In this document: piece after piece, positions 1 through 8,651 of the stretch
How the letters are laid out: the number at the start of each line of letters is the position of its first letter
Numbering within the stretch: the first letter of the stretch is position 1
NCBI RefSeq assembly: GCF_016495405.1
Contig: NZ_CP044522.1
Span: 2,819,876 to 2,883,875, forward strand
DNA: 64,000 nt
From: Cobetia sp. cqz5-12
GTDB taxonomy: Bacteria; Pseudomonadota; Gammaproteobacteria; Pseudomonadales; Halomonadaceae
Direction: 5' to 3'
Made by a program: the position numbers and the translations under genes
Notes under the pieces: model-generated
The model's database searches: none
What the model was told of the DNA's origin: nothing
Seen by the model: the letters and a program-made list of their open reading frames with translations, nothing else

Positions 1-180
1 GATGACGACATGCCCGCCCACGTGCTCGCCAGCCTGCTCGGCACCCAACTCACGCTGCCTGTCGAAGCCCGTCGCGGCGTCAATCGTCTCGCCCTCGGCA
101 CCTGGCAAGGCATCTGGCTTGGCGAACATCGCGTCCACGGTGGCAGCCGCAGGCTGTGTCTGACACTGAGTGGAGAATAG
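1..180 (+). CDS. yjbQ: YjbQ family protein, C-terminal part
   Basis: An open frame from the window edge to a TAG at 178-180 gives 59 residues. It contains the end of the small YjbQ/UPF0047 family: DDMPAH, then [10 protein letters not shown], then [15 protein letters not shown] and a final GGSRR segment. Family members are about 140 residues, so roughly the first 80 lie outside the window. YjbQ proteins are reported to have weak thiamine-phosphate synthase activity and their true role is unsettled. The family signature is clear; the function is not. Base composition is GC-rich and contrasts sharply with the AT-rich DNA that starts right after the stop codon. Confidence 0.85.
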   Translation, partial: DDDMPAHVLASLLGTQLTLPVEARRGVNRLALGTWQGIWLGEHRVHGGSRRLCLTLSGE

Positions 181-352
181 AAAACCAGCCTTCTTTGGCT
201 AGCCTTTTATATCTATCATTAAACTTCTAGCGTTAAACACATTCCAAGAGCTTGGCTAATCACATAACACTAAATTAGTCTTGCCACCTCCAACCAAAAA
301 CACAATGGTGTTTTATACTAATTAACTTATATGAAATCGACTACTATTTTTC

Positions 353-3300
353 TTAAGACCTTAACGGGATAAATTCTGTTTTTTCAAGCATTGCTTTAAT
401 ATTTACAAATTTCGCTATTTCTTCATGTGCTCCTAATCCTGCAAGCAGATTTTTACTATAACTATCGTTCCCATCAAACAAGTTTTCGCTTTGACTATCA
501 AGCCACTTTATCACTATATCATTATCCGCTTGTTCAAATAAGCCTAAAACAATATCACAAGCAGACTCACTTTCAGGTTTTACAAGGAAAATAAAGCCAC
601 CAAAATTCCGTATAATAGCAAAGCGCTCTGCCATGCTTGCTGTTTGCTCTATCAGTCTGGCTTGATATTTCCGTGCAATAGTATCTCTAATCTTAAGAGG
701 AAGCACAAGCATTAAAGACTTTAACCAACATGAACTGTCTAAAGCCAACATTTCAGGATCTTGCTTATCTTCCATTATGCTTATCAGTGCTGCTCTTAAC
801 TTACTATAACTTTTAACTGTTTTATTAGTATCGACTAGTCGAGGAAGTATCGCCTGGTAATTAGCATGTGGCATTTCAACCAACTTTACGCAGCACGCTT
901 CATCCTTTAAATCGTTTTCTAGAAGAGAGATAATCATATTTTCCCAAAACTCATTTCTCACCTCTATTACATCCTCGACAAAATCTGTAGACATATCTTC
1001 AAGCGATAGCTTAAGGTGCTTTTTCCAAGGTTTCAAAAAATCAAGAAAATCAATAATTGAGTTTTCCTTATAAGTCTTACGTATCAATTTATAAGTCTCT
1101 TGCCCTAGCAAACTGTTAATATCTAGAGCAGATACTCTCTTCTCTTTAATTATTTCCATAAAGGGCTCAGCCAAGACATTAAAAACCTTATCATGCTTAA
1201 GAGAGCCAATTAAGACATTAAAACTTGTAGCAAAGATAATATACTGTTTGAGAAAACGTTCATACCCAGAGTTATTATCAGCTATTTCGAATACAATCTG
1301 CTCTAACTTAACTCGTGAATTTTGACCATTTTTGACAACTAGAGTATTGCCAGCATAATTACCTCCACATATTAAAGATATGACCATGAAGGCAGTCCAT
1401 TGCTCTACATTAGTTGTAATTTCATTTTTAAACAACCGCTTCACTAATGTATCCAGATTATTCGATGAAAATCTATCCACACAGAATGGAACAACATAAC
1501 AGGCATCATCATCTATATTAACCTGGCCAGAATTAATCGTTAAAGGCCACTCTTCTTCATCTTCAATCTTTATCTCATTCAAACGATGGGACTTCATAAG
1601 CCATTCAAACACCTCCCAGTAACTATCATCCTTAGTATATTCCAAGGAAGCAACTTGCAAAAATTCTTTACGCTTACTAACAGGATATCTTATTTCCTCT
1701 ACCTTCCAAAAAGGGAAATCATCTTTGTCCCACCATAATTCCTTAACAAACACCTCCGCTGGACAATTAGCTATTATCTCTGGAACTTTCCCTTCGACAG
1801 TCGAGTACCAGTAAAGATCATCTAATAGCTTATTAGCAGATTGGGTATCACTTCTGATATCTTTACTTATTTTTTTTATAGCATTGTCGATAAGCCTTAA
1901 CTCTACTTTAACCCCATGATTATTAATTAGATTCTTAATACTCCTGATATACTCTTTATCACAACCAACTAGGTTACCTTCATTTTTAGCTCGATGGTTA
2001 AAGGTTGGCATCCATCGCTGCACCCATTCCTGCTTATTATCATAATCACTATCTAAAATATCACTAGACAATTTAATAAGCTCTTGCGAGCTTACAGATC
2101 GTGCGTTGGCTTTAAAGTAATAATCATAGCCATATACATTAGACAAGCTCATGACCGTATGTATATCTCCACTCATTACTGACCTATATATCGGCTCTGC
2201 CAAAAGCTCACTTCGGGCAATTTCTTCACTAGTTTGATAATGTATACAAGCTAACTCTATAGACCACTCTTTCTCGTCAGAAACTCTATTAAGTATACTC
2301 TGCACAGCTTTAATTTTTTTTACTTTATTTTCATTGCCTTCAGTAGACTCGGAAGGTTCCTTTTGAGATGACAGTAGTTCTTTCAAATCAATTCTGTGAT
2401 ATTTAACGACAAGCAAGTATGCGGAACTATAGGTCGCATCATTAACTTTAGAATTATTGCTAGCCATCAAGCACGCTATGTCATTAACATGCTTCTTTAA
2501 AAATCTAGGTGTAATTTGCTGAGCTTCACCAGACCATACATTGATAACATCTGCACTATTTTCAAACCCATCAATCTCACCTAGAGTCTCTTGCCAGTAT
2601 TTTTTATATTTTTCCCTCCAACCAACTGTAACTATCGGTGGGGCTCTGAAAACTACCGGTAACCTTTTAGAGATAAATTCTTTACCATCTGTAAAGCTGT
2701 CTTTATTAATAGCATTGGCTACATGAACTTCTGAATAAGGAAGTATTATTCTAACACTTTGATTCTCTAGTGAAGTGAAAACATCTAGATCACTCCAAAC
2801 TTCTCTAACAGTTGAAGGCTCCACACGGTCAATATTGTCTATAACAATAATTACAACTTTACCATCAGGTATAAGAGATGATAATTTTAAAAATGCTTTT
2901 TTGAGCTCATAGCTACCAACCTCTCTGGTGATATCCATGGTTTCTTTTATCGAGTCTTCACCATTCCTTTTAAGCAAGTCACCAAAGGACAAGGAGCTCT
3001 CACCCCCCCTTCTTTTTTTGTTGTAATAATTGTTTATTTTCAAAAGTATAAAGAAAGCAAATGGTGAAAATGCAGATAATAGCACAACAGTCCTTTCTAA
3101 ACTAAAGAATAGTTCTTTTCCAAAAAAACTATTCTTGATAGCGTTATAGCTAAGAAATAAGGCTTCAATAGCTTCTGTAATATATTTGGTGAAAAGCACA
3201 AGAGTAACTGCAAAAATAACGACAAGCATACTTATATTGCTTTTGGTCTTCTTCTTATAAGATAATGTATTGCCTAATGCTTCATCCTTGTAACACTGAG

Positions 3301-3637
3301 CCTCTTCCTTATCTTTATCTGCTATTATCTCATTCAAACCATCACAATAAATTTTAATAAACGAAGACTTTATCGAGGAGTAATGGTGTTGATCAACGTC
3401 GAAATATATAAACTTATATATATTATTATCAAGCTGTGATTCCAATATTTTTATCGATGTGCTTTTACCAGCACCCAAATTTCCTTCAACTCCTAACACA
3501 TGTACATATGGGTGATCTACAATGACATCTTGTAAAGCCCTTGCAGCATTCTTATGACCTTGCCCTATGAATCCATCTATATTCTCAGGCAATTCAGATT
3601 GAAACTTGAAGTGAGCACTATTTCCATCTTCTGTCAT
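353..3637 (-). CDS. KAP-type P-loop NTPase with two membrane segments
   Basis: 1094 residues. The Walker A motif GNLGAGKST lies at 52-60. Two hydrophobic segments follow at about 135-150 and 183-199. The Walker B region is at about 261-272 with the IDNIDR signature (D267, D270). Membrane helices between Walker A and B are the hallmark of the KAP family, which includes F-plasmid PifA (exclusion of phage T7) and QatA. Residues from about 400 to the end are helical-looking and match no domain I know. The start ATG has GAGGG eight bases upstream. The gene is visibly AT-rich while all flanking genes are GC-rich, which suggests horizontal transfer. It stands alone between yjbQ and psiE on the minus strand with no partner genes. 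A defence role is inference from relatives only. Confidence 0.85.
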   Translation of the reverse strand: MTEDGNSAHFKFQSELPENIDGFIGQGHKNAARALQDVIVDHPYVHVLGVEGNLGAGKSTSIKILESQLDNNIYKFIYFDVDQHHYSSIKSSFIKIYCDGLNEIIADKDKEEAQCYKDEALGNTLSYKKKTKSNISMLVVIFAVTLVLFTKYITEAIEALFLSYNAIKNSFFGKELFFSLERTVVLLSAFSPFAFFILLKINNYYNKKRRGGESSLSFGDLLKRNGEDSIKETMDITREVGSYELKKAFLKLSSLIPDGKVVIIVIDNIDRVEPSTVREVWSDLDVFTSLENQSVRIILPYSEVHVANAINKDSFTDGKEFISKRLPVVFRAPPIVTVGWREKYKKYWQETLGEIDGFENSADVINVWSGEAQQITPRFLKKHVNDIACLMASNNSKVNDATYSSAYLLVVKYHRIDLKELLSSQKEPSESTEGNENKVKKIKAVQSILNRVSDEKEWSIELACIHYQTSEEIARSELLAEPIYRSVMSGDIHTVMSLSNVYGYDYYFKANARSVSSQELIKLSSDILDSDYDNKQEWVQRWMPTFNHRAKNEGNLVGCDKEYIRSIKNLINNHGVKVELRLIDNAIKKISKDIRSDTQSANKLLDDLYWYSTVEGKVPEIIANCPAEVFVKELWWDKDDFPFWKVEEIRYPVSKRKEFLQVASLEYTKDDSYWEVFEWLMKSHRLNEIKIEDEEEWPLTINSGQVNIDDDACYVVPFCVDRFSSNNLDTLVKRLFKNEITTNVEQWTAFMVISLICGGNYAGNTLVVKNGQNSRVKLEQIVFEIADNNSGYERFLKQYIIFATSFNVLIGSLKHDKVFNVLAEPFMEIIKEKRVSALDINSLLGQETYKLIRKTYKENSIIDFLDFLKPWKKHLKLSLEDMSTDFVEDVIEVRNEFWENMIISLLENDLKDEACCVKLVEMPHANYQAILPRLVDTNKTVKSYSKLRAALISIMEDKQDPEMLALDSSCWLKSLMLVLPLKIRDTIARKYQARLIEQTASMAERFAIIRNFGGFIFLVKPESESACDIVLGLFEQADNDIVIKWLDSQSENLFDGNDSYSKNLLAGLGAHEEIAKFVNIKAMLEKTEFIPLRS

Positions 3638-3834
3638 TTATCTAAACCCTCAAATAAGCATCGCTACAATGGAACATAAACTATGTATAATTGATAAGAC
3701 AAAAAACTTCAAGCATTAAAACCAAACATCAGGTTGGCGAAATAAACTCCAAATAGTCATCTAATTCAAGCCGTTACCATAAGCCACTACACCCTGGGAC
3801 TGAACACCTAGCATTTCAAACAGTAGAGAACTTC

Positions 3835-3864
3835 AAAAAGGCCGCGATCAATCGCGGCCTTTTT
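3835..3864 (-). terminator. Intrinsic terminator of psiE
   Basis: A perfect 14-bp hairpin (aaaaaggccgcgat, two central bases, then its complement) lies 28 bases past the psiE stop. The arms end in a run of five T on either strand, so it could also stop plus-strand transcription. Confidence 0.8.
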
Positions 3865-3892
3865 GGTCTTCCGATGCTACTGAAACACGGGT

Positions 3893-4366
3893 TTATCGCG
3901 TCAAGTCCTCGTCCCCTACCGTGCCGCCCATCGGGTCCATGGCGCGGCTGGAGGGGTATTTGTAGGAGGCGAAGCGCACGGCGAGTACCGAGAGGGCGAG
4001 GAAGAAGATGCCGCCGCAGAGGTAGAGCAGGCCGATATCGGGGGCCTTATGGTGGGAGACATCGCCGATGAGGTAGCGCGTCAGCGCGGTGATGGCGATG
4101 TAGAGCAGAAAGCGGATCGGCAGGTGGTTGGTCTTGAAGTAGATACCGACCATCGCGCCGAGTTCGAGATAGATGAACAGCAGCAGGATGTCATCGACAC
4201 TGGCCGAGCCCTTGGCGAACATCTCGAAGAAGGCCGATACCGAGGCGATGGCAATCGCGCCGCCGATGGCGAACAGGCCGAGATAGTGAAAGCCTTCGAC
4301 CAGGAAGTTGCCGATCGAGTTGGCTTGCTTGTGCATGCGCTCCCGATACTTGTCTAGCCTGTTCAT
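3893..4366 (-). CDS. psiE: PsiE family membrane protein
   Basis: 157 residues in the PsiE (phosphate-starvation-inducible E) family, a four-helix inner-membrane protein of unknown activity. Hydrophobic segments are at about residues 18-45, 55-75, 82-98 and 110-135. The family-typical stretch LELGAMVGIYFKTNHLPIRF lies in the middle, followed by ALTRYLIGD. I chose the ATG at 4366 because GAGGA lies eight bases upstream; an ATG at 4408 would add 14 unconvincing residues. The next gene on this strand, hda, ends 103 bases upstream, and a strong terminator follows. No Pho box is visible to me, so phosphate regulation is only inherited from the family name. Confidence 0.85.
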   Translation of the reverse strand: MNRLDKYRERMHKQANSIGNFLVEGFHYLGLFAIGGAIAIASVSAFFEMFAKGSASVDDILLLFIYLELGAMVGIYFKTNHLPIRFLLYIAITALTRYLIGDVSHHKAPDIGLLYLCGGIFFLALSVLAVRFASYKYPSSRAMDPMGGTVGDEDLTR

Positions 4367-4469
4367 GCCGCGTGTCCTCAGACAGAGATGATGAGAAAGA
4401 GACTGCAATATCGGTGCCGCGGTCGTGATGAAGGCAAGATTGGGCCACTGGGCCCGCGCAGGCGCTGCC

Positions 4470-5168
4470 CTACCAGCCGAGCGTCTGCTTGACGAAGGGA
4501 ATGGTCAGCTTGCGCTGGGCGGAGAGCGAGGCGTTGTCGAGTTCGCTCATCGCCGCGAACAGGCCCGGCAGGCTACGCGGCCCGCGATGCAGAATGTAGC
4601 GGGCGACTTCGTCGGGCAGTGCAAGGCCGTGGTCACGTGCACGCAATTTGAGCGCTTCGAGGCGCTGGGCATCATCCAGCCCCGAGAGATGGAAGGTGAC
4701 GCCCCAGGAGAGGCGCGAGGCGAGATCCGGCAGGATGACAGGCAGCAGACGCGGTGCGCAGCTGGCGCTGACCAGCAGATGCCGCCCGCCATCGCGCAGG
4801 CGGTTGTAGAGGTGGAACAGCGCCTCTTCCCAACGCTGGCGACCGATCACCACATCCAGATCATCGATGGCGACCAGGTCCATCTCGTCCAGCCCTTCGA
4901 GCATGTGCGGCGGGAAATGGCCCAGCTCATTGAGCGGCAGATAGAAGGCACGCTTGCCCTGCTCGCCCGCCAGATGGCAGGCCGCCTGCAACAGGTGGCT
5001 ACGCCCACTCTGCTCGCCGCCCCACAGATAGACGAAGGGCTCCCCGCCGTCGGCAAGTTGGCCCTTGAGGGCCTCCGCCAGCGAGGTCGAGGTGAAGTGG
5101 TAGTTGTCGAAGGTCGCGGCGTCACGTACCCCGACGCCGAGTGCCATCTGTCCCTGAGTCATTGCCAT
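4470..5168 (-). CDS. hda: DnaA regulatory inactivator Hda
   Basis: 232 residues, the usual Hda length. Hda is an AAA+ homologue of DnaA that binds the sliding clamp and stimulates hydrolysis of DnaA-ATP after initiation. A QxxLxx clamp-binding motif (QMALGV) lies near residue 7. A Walker A-like GGEQSGRSH follows at about 50-58, then a Walker B-like LVAIDDLDVV and the sensor region SRLSWG. No helix-turn-helix domain IV follows, which separates it from DnaA. It lies 40 bases downstream of perM on the same strand, an order common in Pseudomonas-type genomes, so the two are probably cotranscribed. A second in-frame ATG two codons later could also be the start. Confidence 0.93.
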   Translation of the reverse strand: MAMTQGQMALGVGVRDAATFDNYHFTSTSLAEALKGQLADGGEPFVYLWGGEQSGRSHLLQAACHLAGEQGKRAFYLPLNELGHFPPHMLEGLDEMDLVAIDDLDVVIGRQRWEEALFHLYNRLRDGGRHLLVSASCAPRLLPVILPDLASRLSWGVTFHLSGLDDAQRLEALKLRARDHGLALPDEVARYILHRGPRSLPGLFAAMSELDNASLSAQRKLTIPFVKQTLGW

Positions 5169-5208
5169 CCGTCATGCTGATTGTTGTTGCCGTGATCTCG
5201 TCTCTCGA

Positions 5209-6318
5209 TCACTGGGTATCCTCTGCCGCCGGCGGTGCTGGCTGATCGGCAGCCACCGCGGGGCGAGAATCACGCTGTTGGTCATATAAAGTACTGTTTT
5301 TATAGCGATCATGCAGATAACGCAAGAGCACCATGATCACGGCCGCCACCGGCAGAGCAAGCAGAATGCCGGTAAAGCCGAACAGCTGGCCGCCCGCCAT
5401 CACCGCGAAGATGACCGCGACCGGATGCAGGCCGATCTTGTCGCCCAGCAGCAGCGGCTGCAACACCACGCCTTCCAGCAGCTGACCGAGCGCGAAGACT
5501 CCGCCGACCGCCAGCAGTGCCCACCACTCGCCGAACTGGAAGAAGGCCACCGTGGCCGCGATCAGGATCCCGACGATGACGCCCAGGTAAGGCACGATAC
5601 TGGCAAGCCCCGCCACCAGGCCGATCAACAGCGCGAACTTGAGCCCGATGATCGCCAGGCCGATGGCGTAGACGATGCCCAGACTCAGCATCACCAGCAG
5701 CTGCCCGCGCAGGAAGGCACCCAGCACCTCATCACAGTCATGCGCCAGACGCGTGGCGGTGGGCTCCATATGCCGCGGCAGCAGGCCCTGCAGCTTCTCC
5801 TTCATGCGGTCCCAGTCCAGCAGCAGATAGAAGGTGACGACCGGAATCAGCGCCAGATTGCCCAGCCAGATGGCCATCGCCAGCCCGGACTTGGAGACGG
5901 TGCCCAGAAGCGCTGCAGCGAAGGTGCCGGTCTCTTTCCAGTTGCCCAGCAGCAGCGAGCGGACCTGATCGAAGTCGGCACTGAAATCCAGCCCGGTGAA
6001 CGCCTGTACCTCCGGCAATATCGTCTCGCGTATCCAGTTGAAGACCATCGGCATAAAGCTGATCAACTGCGCCAGCTGACGCCCGAGCAGCGGCACCAGC
6101 ACCAGCAGCGCGATCAACAGCACCAGCGAGAGCACGCTGAACACCAGCGTGACCGCCAGATGGCGCGACAGGCCCTTGTCTTCCAGCCAATCGGCCAGCG
6201 GGTCACCCAGATAGGCGAGAATCATGCCGATGAAAAACGGCATCAGGATCGGTTCGAGCATCACCAACAGGCCGAGGAAGGCCACACCTGCGGCCAGCAA
6301 CCACCATTTACGCTGCAT
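5209..6318 (-). CDS. perM: PerM/AI-2E family transporter
   Basis: 369 residues in the AI-2E exporter/permease family (UPF0118), with seven or eight membrane segments. Members include TqsA and PerM. The substrate is unknown here, and several family members are cation/proton antiporters rather than autoinducer exporters. The family segment GLKFALLIGLVAGLASIVPYLG is split by charged loops in the usual way, and the C-terminal tail is hydrophilic. The ATG at 6318 is preceded by AAGGAG at five-base spacing. A longer reading from 6414 adds a polar stretch with no homology. The gene is divergent from purM, and hda follows it. Confidence 0.9.
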   Translation of the reverse strand: MQRKWWLLAAGVAFLGLLVMLEPILMPFFIGMILAYLGDPLADWLEDKGLSRHLAVTLVFSVLSLVLLIALLVLVPLLGRQLAQLISFMPMVFNWIRETILPEVQAFTGLDFSADFDQVRSLLLGNWKETGTFAAALLGTVSKSGLAMAIWLGNLALIPVVTFYLLLDWDRMKEKLQGLLPRHMEPTATRLAHDCDEVLGAFLRGQLLVMLSLGIVYAIGLAIIGLKFALLIGLVAGLASIVPYLGVIVGILIAATVAFFQFGEWWALLAVGGVFALGQLLEGVVLQPLLLGDKIGLHPVAVIFAVMAGGQLFGFTGILLALPVAAVIMVLLRYLHDRYKNSTLYDQQRDSRPAVAADQPAPPAAEDTQ

Positions 6319-6535
6319 CTTCACTCCTTGAGACAAGCCGTGGGGTACTCGTGACGGCTGACTGCCGACGGCGCACGCATCACCCATTGTTGCCTGTCGC
6401 CGAGTCACCCACAAGACACGCGCCGCTCACGCGTCTGACATTGCCTTCCCCGGCGCCACCCAAGGTGCGACAAGGCTTGCCATGACTGGCGTGGCGGACT
6501 TTTCACATTTTGATGCGGTTTTGTGAATCGGCACA

Positions 6536-6564
6536 GTGTCAGCTGCGAAGCGCAATGCTACAAT
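6536..6564 (+). promoter_or_regulatory. Likely purM promoter
   Basis: A TACAAT -10 hexamer at 6559-6564 is preceded, after 17 bases, by gtgtca (four of six matches to TTGACA). It lies in the divergent perM/purM gap, about 65 bases before the purM ATG. Confidence 0.5.
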
Positions 6565-6630
6565 GGCCGCCTTTCTTTTCCCGCGATCGATCGTGTCTCA
6601 CCGCCCAGGCCGCACCGACAGGAACCTCAC

Positions 6631-7713
6631 ATGACGCAACGCCCCCAGGACTCCTCGCCCAGCAAGACTTCCTTGAGCTACAAGGATGCAGGTGTCGATA
6701 TCGATGCAGGCAACGCCCTCGTCGAACGCATCAAGGGTGTCGCCAAGCGCACTCACCGCCCGGAAGTGATGGGTGGTCTGGGTGGCTTCGGCGCCCTGTG
6801 CGAACTGCCGGCAGGCTACCGCCAGCCCGTGCTGGTCACCGGCACCGATGGCGTGGGCACCAAGCTGCGCCTGGCCATGGACCTCAACCGTCACGACACC
6901 ATCGGCATCGATCTGGTCGCCATGTGCGTCAATGACCTGGTGGTGGCTGGCGCCGAGCCGCTGCAGTTCCTCGACTACTACGCCACCGGCAAGCTCGACA
7001 TCGACATCGCCGCTGACGTCGTCACCGGTATCGGCGAAGGCTGCCTGCAGTCCGGCTGCGCGCTGGTCGGCGGCGAGACCGCTGAAATGCCGGGCATGTA
7101 CGAAGGTAGTGACTACGATCTGGCCGGCTTCTGCGTCGGTGTGGTCGAGAAGTCCGAGATCCTCGACGGCAAGAAGGTCGGCGCAGGCGACGTGATTCTG
7201 GGTCTGGCCTCCTCCGGCCCGCACTCCAACGGCTACTCGCTGATCCGCAAGATTCTCGAAGTCGCCGATGCCTCCCTGCTCGAGCAGGAAATCGACGGCC
7301 AGCCGCTGGCCGACGCCCTGATGGCGCCGACGCGCATCTACGTCAAGCCGCTGCTGTCGCTGCTCAAGGAAAGCGGCCTGTCCGTGCACGCCATGTCCCA
7401 CATCACCGGTGGCGGCCTGCTCGAGAACATCCCGCGCGTGCTGCCGGAAGACTGCACCGCCGAGATCGACGTCGCCAGCTGGAAGCGTCCAGCGGTCTTC
7501 GACTGGCTGCAGCAACAGGGCAACGTCGAAGAACACGAGATGCACCGCGTGCTGAACTGCGGTGTCGGCATGGTCGTGGTGGTCGCTGAGTCCGACGCCA
7601 CCGCCGCGCGCGCTCACCTGGAAGCCCAGGGCGAGACCGTCTTCACCCTCGGCAGCATCCGCGCCCGCAACGGCATGGAAGAGCAGGTCCAGCTGGAGAA
7701 TCTGTCCGCATGA
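6631..7713 (+). CDS. purM: Phosphoribosylformylglycinamidine cyclo-ligase
   Basis: 360 residues. PurM (AIR synthase) makes aminoimidazole ribotide from formylglycinamidine ribotide and ATP, the fifth step of purine synthesis, in the cytosol. Family marks are [14 protein letters not shown] near the start, [21 protein letters not shown] and the glycine-rich [13 protein letters not shown]. The ATG at 6631 has AGGA six to seven bases upstream; an earlier ATG at 6523 lies on top of the promoter. The stop overlaps the purN start (ATGA), so the two purine genes are translationally coupled. The divergent hda-perM pair on the left is a common gammaproteobacterial arrangement. Confidence 0.96.
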   Translation: MTQRPQDSSPSKTSLSYKDAGVDIDAGNALVERIKGVAKRTHRPEVMGGLGGFGALCELPAGYRQPVLVTGTDGVGTKLRLAMDLNRHDTIGIDLVAMCVNDLVVAGAEPLQFLDYYATGKLDIDIAADVVTGIGEGCLQSGCALVGGETAEMPGMYEGSDYDLAGFCVGVVEKSEILDGKKVGAGDVILGLASSGPHSNGYSLIRKILEVADASLLEQEIDGQPLADALMAPTRIYVKPLLSLLKESGLSVHAMSHITGGGLLENIPRVLPEDCTAEIDVASWKRPAVFDWLQQQGNVEEHEMHRVLNCGVGMVVVVAESDATAARAHLEAQGETVFTLGSIRARNGMEEQVQLENLSA

Positions 7714-8486
7714 TCGAACCGACTACCAACGCCTCCAACGGTGACACTCTCGGCGGCTTCGGCAACGGTTTCGAGGCAGACGATGCACCGGTTCGCCCGC
7801 GCGTCGTGGTACTGATTTCCGGCAGCGGCAGCAATCTGCAGGCGCTGCTGGAAGCACAGGAACACGACGAGCTGGGCGGCGATGTGGTCGCGGTCATCTC
7901 CAACAAGGCCGATGCCTACGGCCTGGTACGTGCGCGCGAAGCCGGCGTCGATGCCGTGGTGCTGCCGCATGATGAGTACGAGAACCGCGAGCACTACGAT
8001 GGCGCCCTGATCAAGGTGATCGAGCGCCACGAACCGGACCTCATCGTGCTGGCCGGCTTCATGCGCATCCTGTCGCCGATCTTCGTGCAGCGCTTCTTCG
8101 GCCGACTGATGAACATCCATCCGTCACTGCTGCCGGCCTGGCCGGGCCTTGATACCCATCGCAAGGTTCTGGAAGCCGGCGAGAAGGAACACGGCGCCAG
8201 CGTGCACTTCGTCACCGAGGAGCTTGACGGTGGCCCGGTCGCGATCCAGGCGGTCGCCAACGTGCTGGAAGGCGATGACGAAGCCAGCCTCAAGGAGCGC
8301 GTGCACACGCGTGAGCACCTGATCTACCCGATCGCGGTGCGCTGGTTCCTCGAAGGCCGCCTGACGCTCGACGGGGAAGTGGCCAAGCTCGACGGCCACA
8401 ACCTGCCGGTGGGCGGCCTGCGCCTCTCCCACGCTGATGTGGAAGAAGAGCTCAGCGATGAGCTGCCGGAAGGCGAAGAAGACTGA
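7710..8486 (+). CDS. purN: Phosphoribosylglycinamide formyltransferase PurN
   Basis: 258 residues. PurN moves a formyl group from 10-formyl-tetrahydrofolate to glycinamide ribotide in purine synthesis. The core starts near residue 30 with [16 protein letters not shown]. It contains the catalytic [12 protein letters not shown] segment with its Asn and His, and [10 protein letters not shown] with the conserved Asp. The protein is about 40 residues longer than E. coli PurN (212), because of a polar N-terminal extension of about 29 residues and an acidic C-terminal tail. The ATG overlaps the purM stop. The gene is followed by an 11-bp tandem repeat and a terminator. Confidence 0.95.
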   Translation: MIEPTTNASNGDTLGGFGNGFEADDAPVRPRVVVLISGSGSNLQALLEAQEHDELGGDVVAVISNKADAYGLVRAREAGVDAVVLPHDEYENREHYDGALIKVIERHEPDLIVLAGFMRILSPIFVQRFFGRLMNIHPSLLPAWPGLDTHRKVLEAGEKEHGASVHFVTEELDGGPVAIQAVANVLEGDDEASLKERVHTREHLIYPIAVRWFLEGRLTLDGEVAKLDGHNLPVGGLRLSHADVEEELSDELPEGEED

Positions 8487-8519
8487 TCAGTGACGCTGCC
8501 TTGCTGGCAAGGCCGACTG

Positions 8520-8569
8520 AGCTGATAGAAAGCTGATAGCAAGTTGATAGCGCGCTGACAGCGAGCTGG
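8520..8569 (+). repeat. 11-bp degenerate tandem repeat after purN
   Basis: Four and a half units of 11 bp: agctgatagaa, agctgatagca, agttgatagcg, cgctgacagcg, then agctgg. They lie between the purN stop and its terminator. They belong to a recurring pattern described in the findings. Confidence 0.8.
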
Positions 8570-8574
8570 AAACA

Positions 8575-8610
8575 GAAGACCCCGCGACATGCAGATGTCA
8601 CGGGGTCTTC
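8575..8610 (+). terminator. Terminator between purN and the esterase gene
   Basis: A hairpin with arms gaagaccccg/cggggtcttc, one mismatch, and an inner gacat/atgtc. It is followed by ttgttttt on the plus strand. It lies between converging genes. Confidence 0.8.
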
Positions 8611-8651
8611 TTGTTTTTAAAGCTTCACTTCTCTCTCGGCGACTTTCGCGT

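Noticed and set aside
353..3637. The KAP island as part of a multi-gene Qat or Avs-type defence system
   Set aside because: No companion genes (no qatB, qatC or qatD, no nuclease) are present on either side; yjbQ and psiE are housekeeping genes.
3874..4357. Plus-strand frames opposite psiE
   Set aside because: They are Arg/Gly-rich shadows of the PsiE gene, which has a clear family match and binding site on the minus strand.
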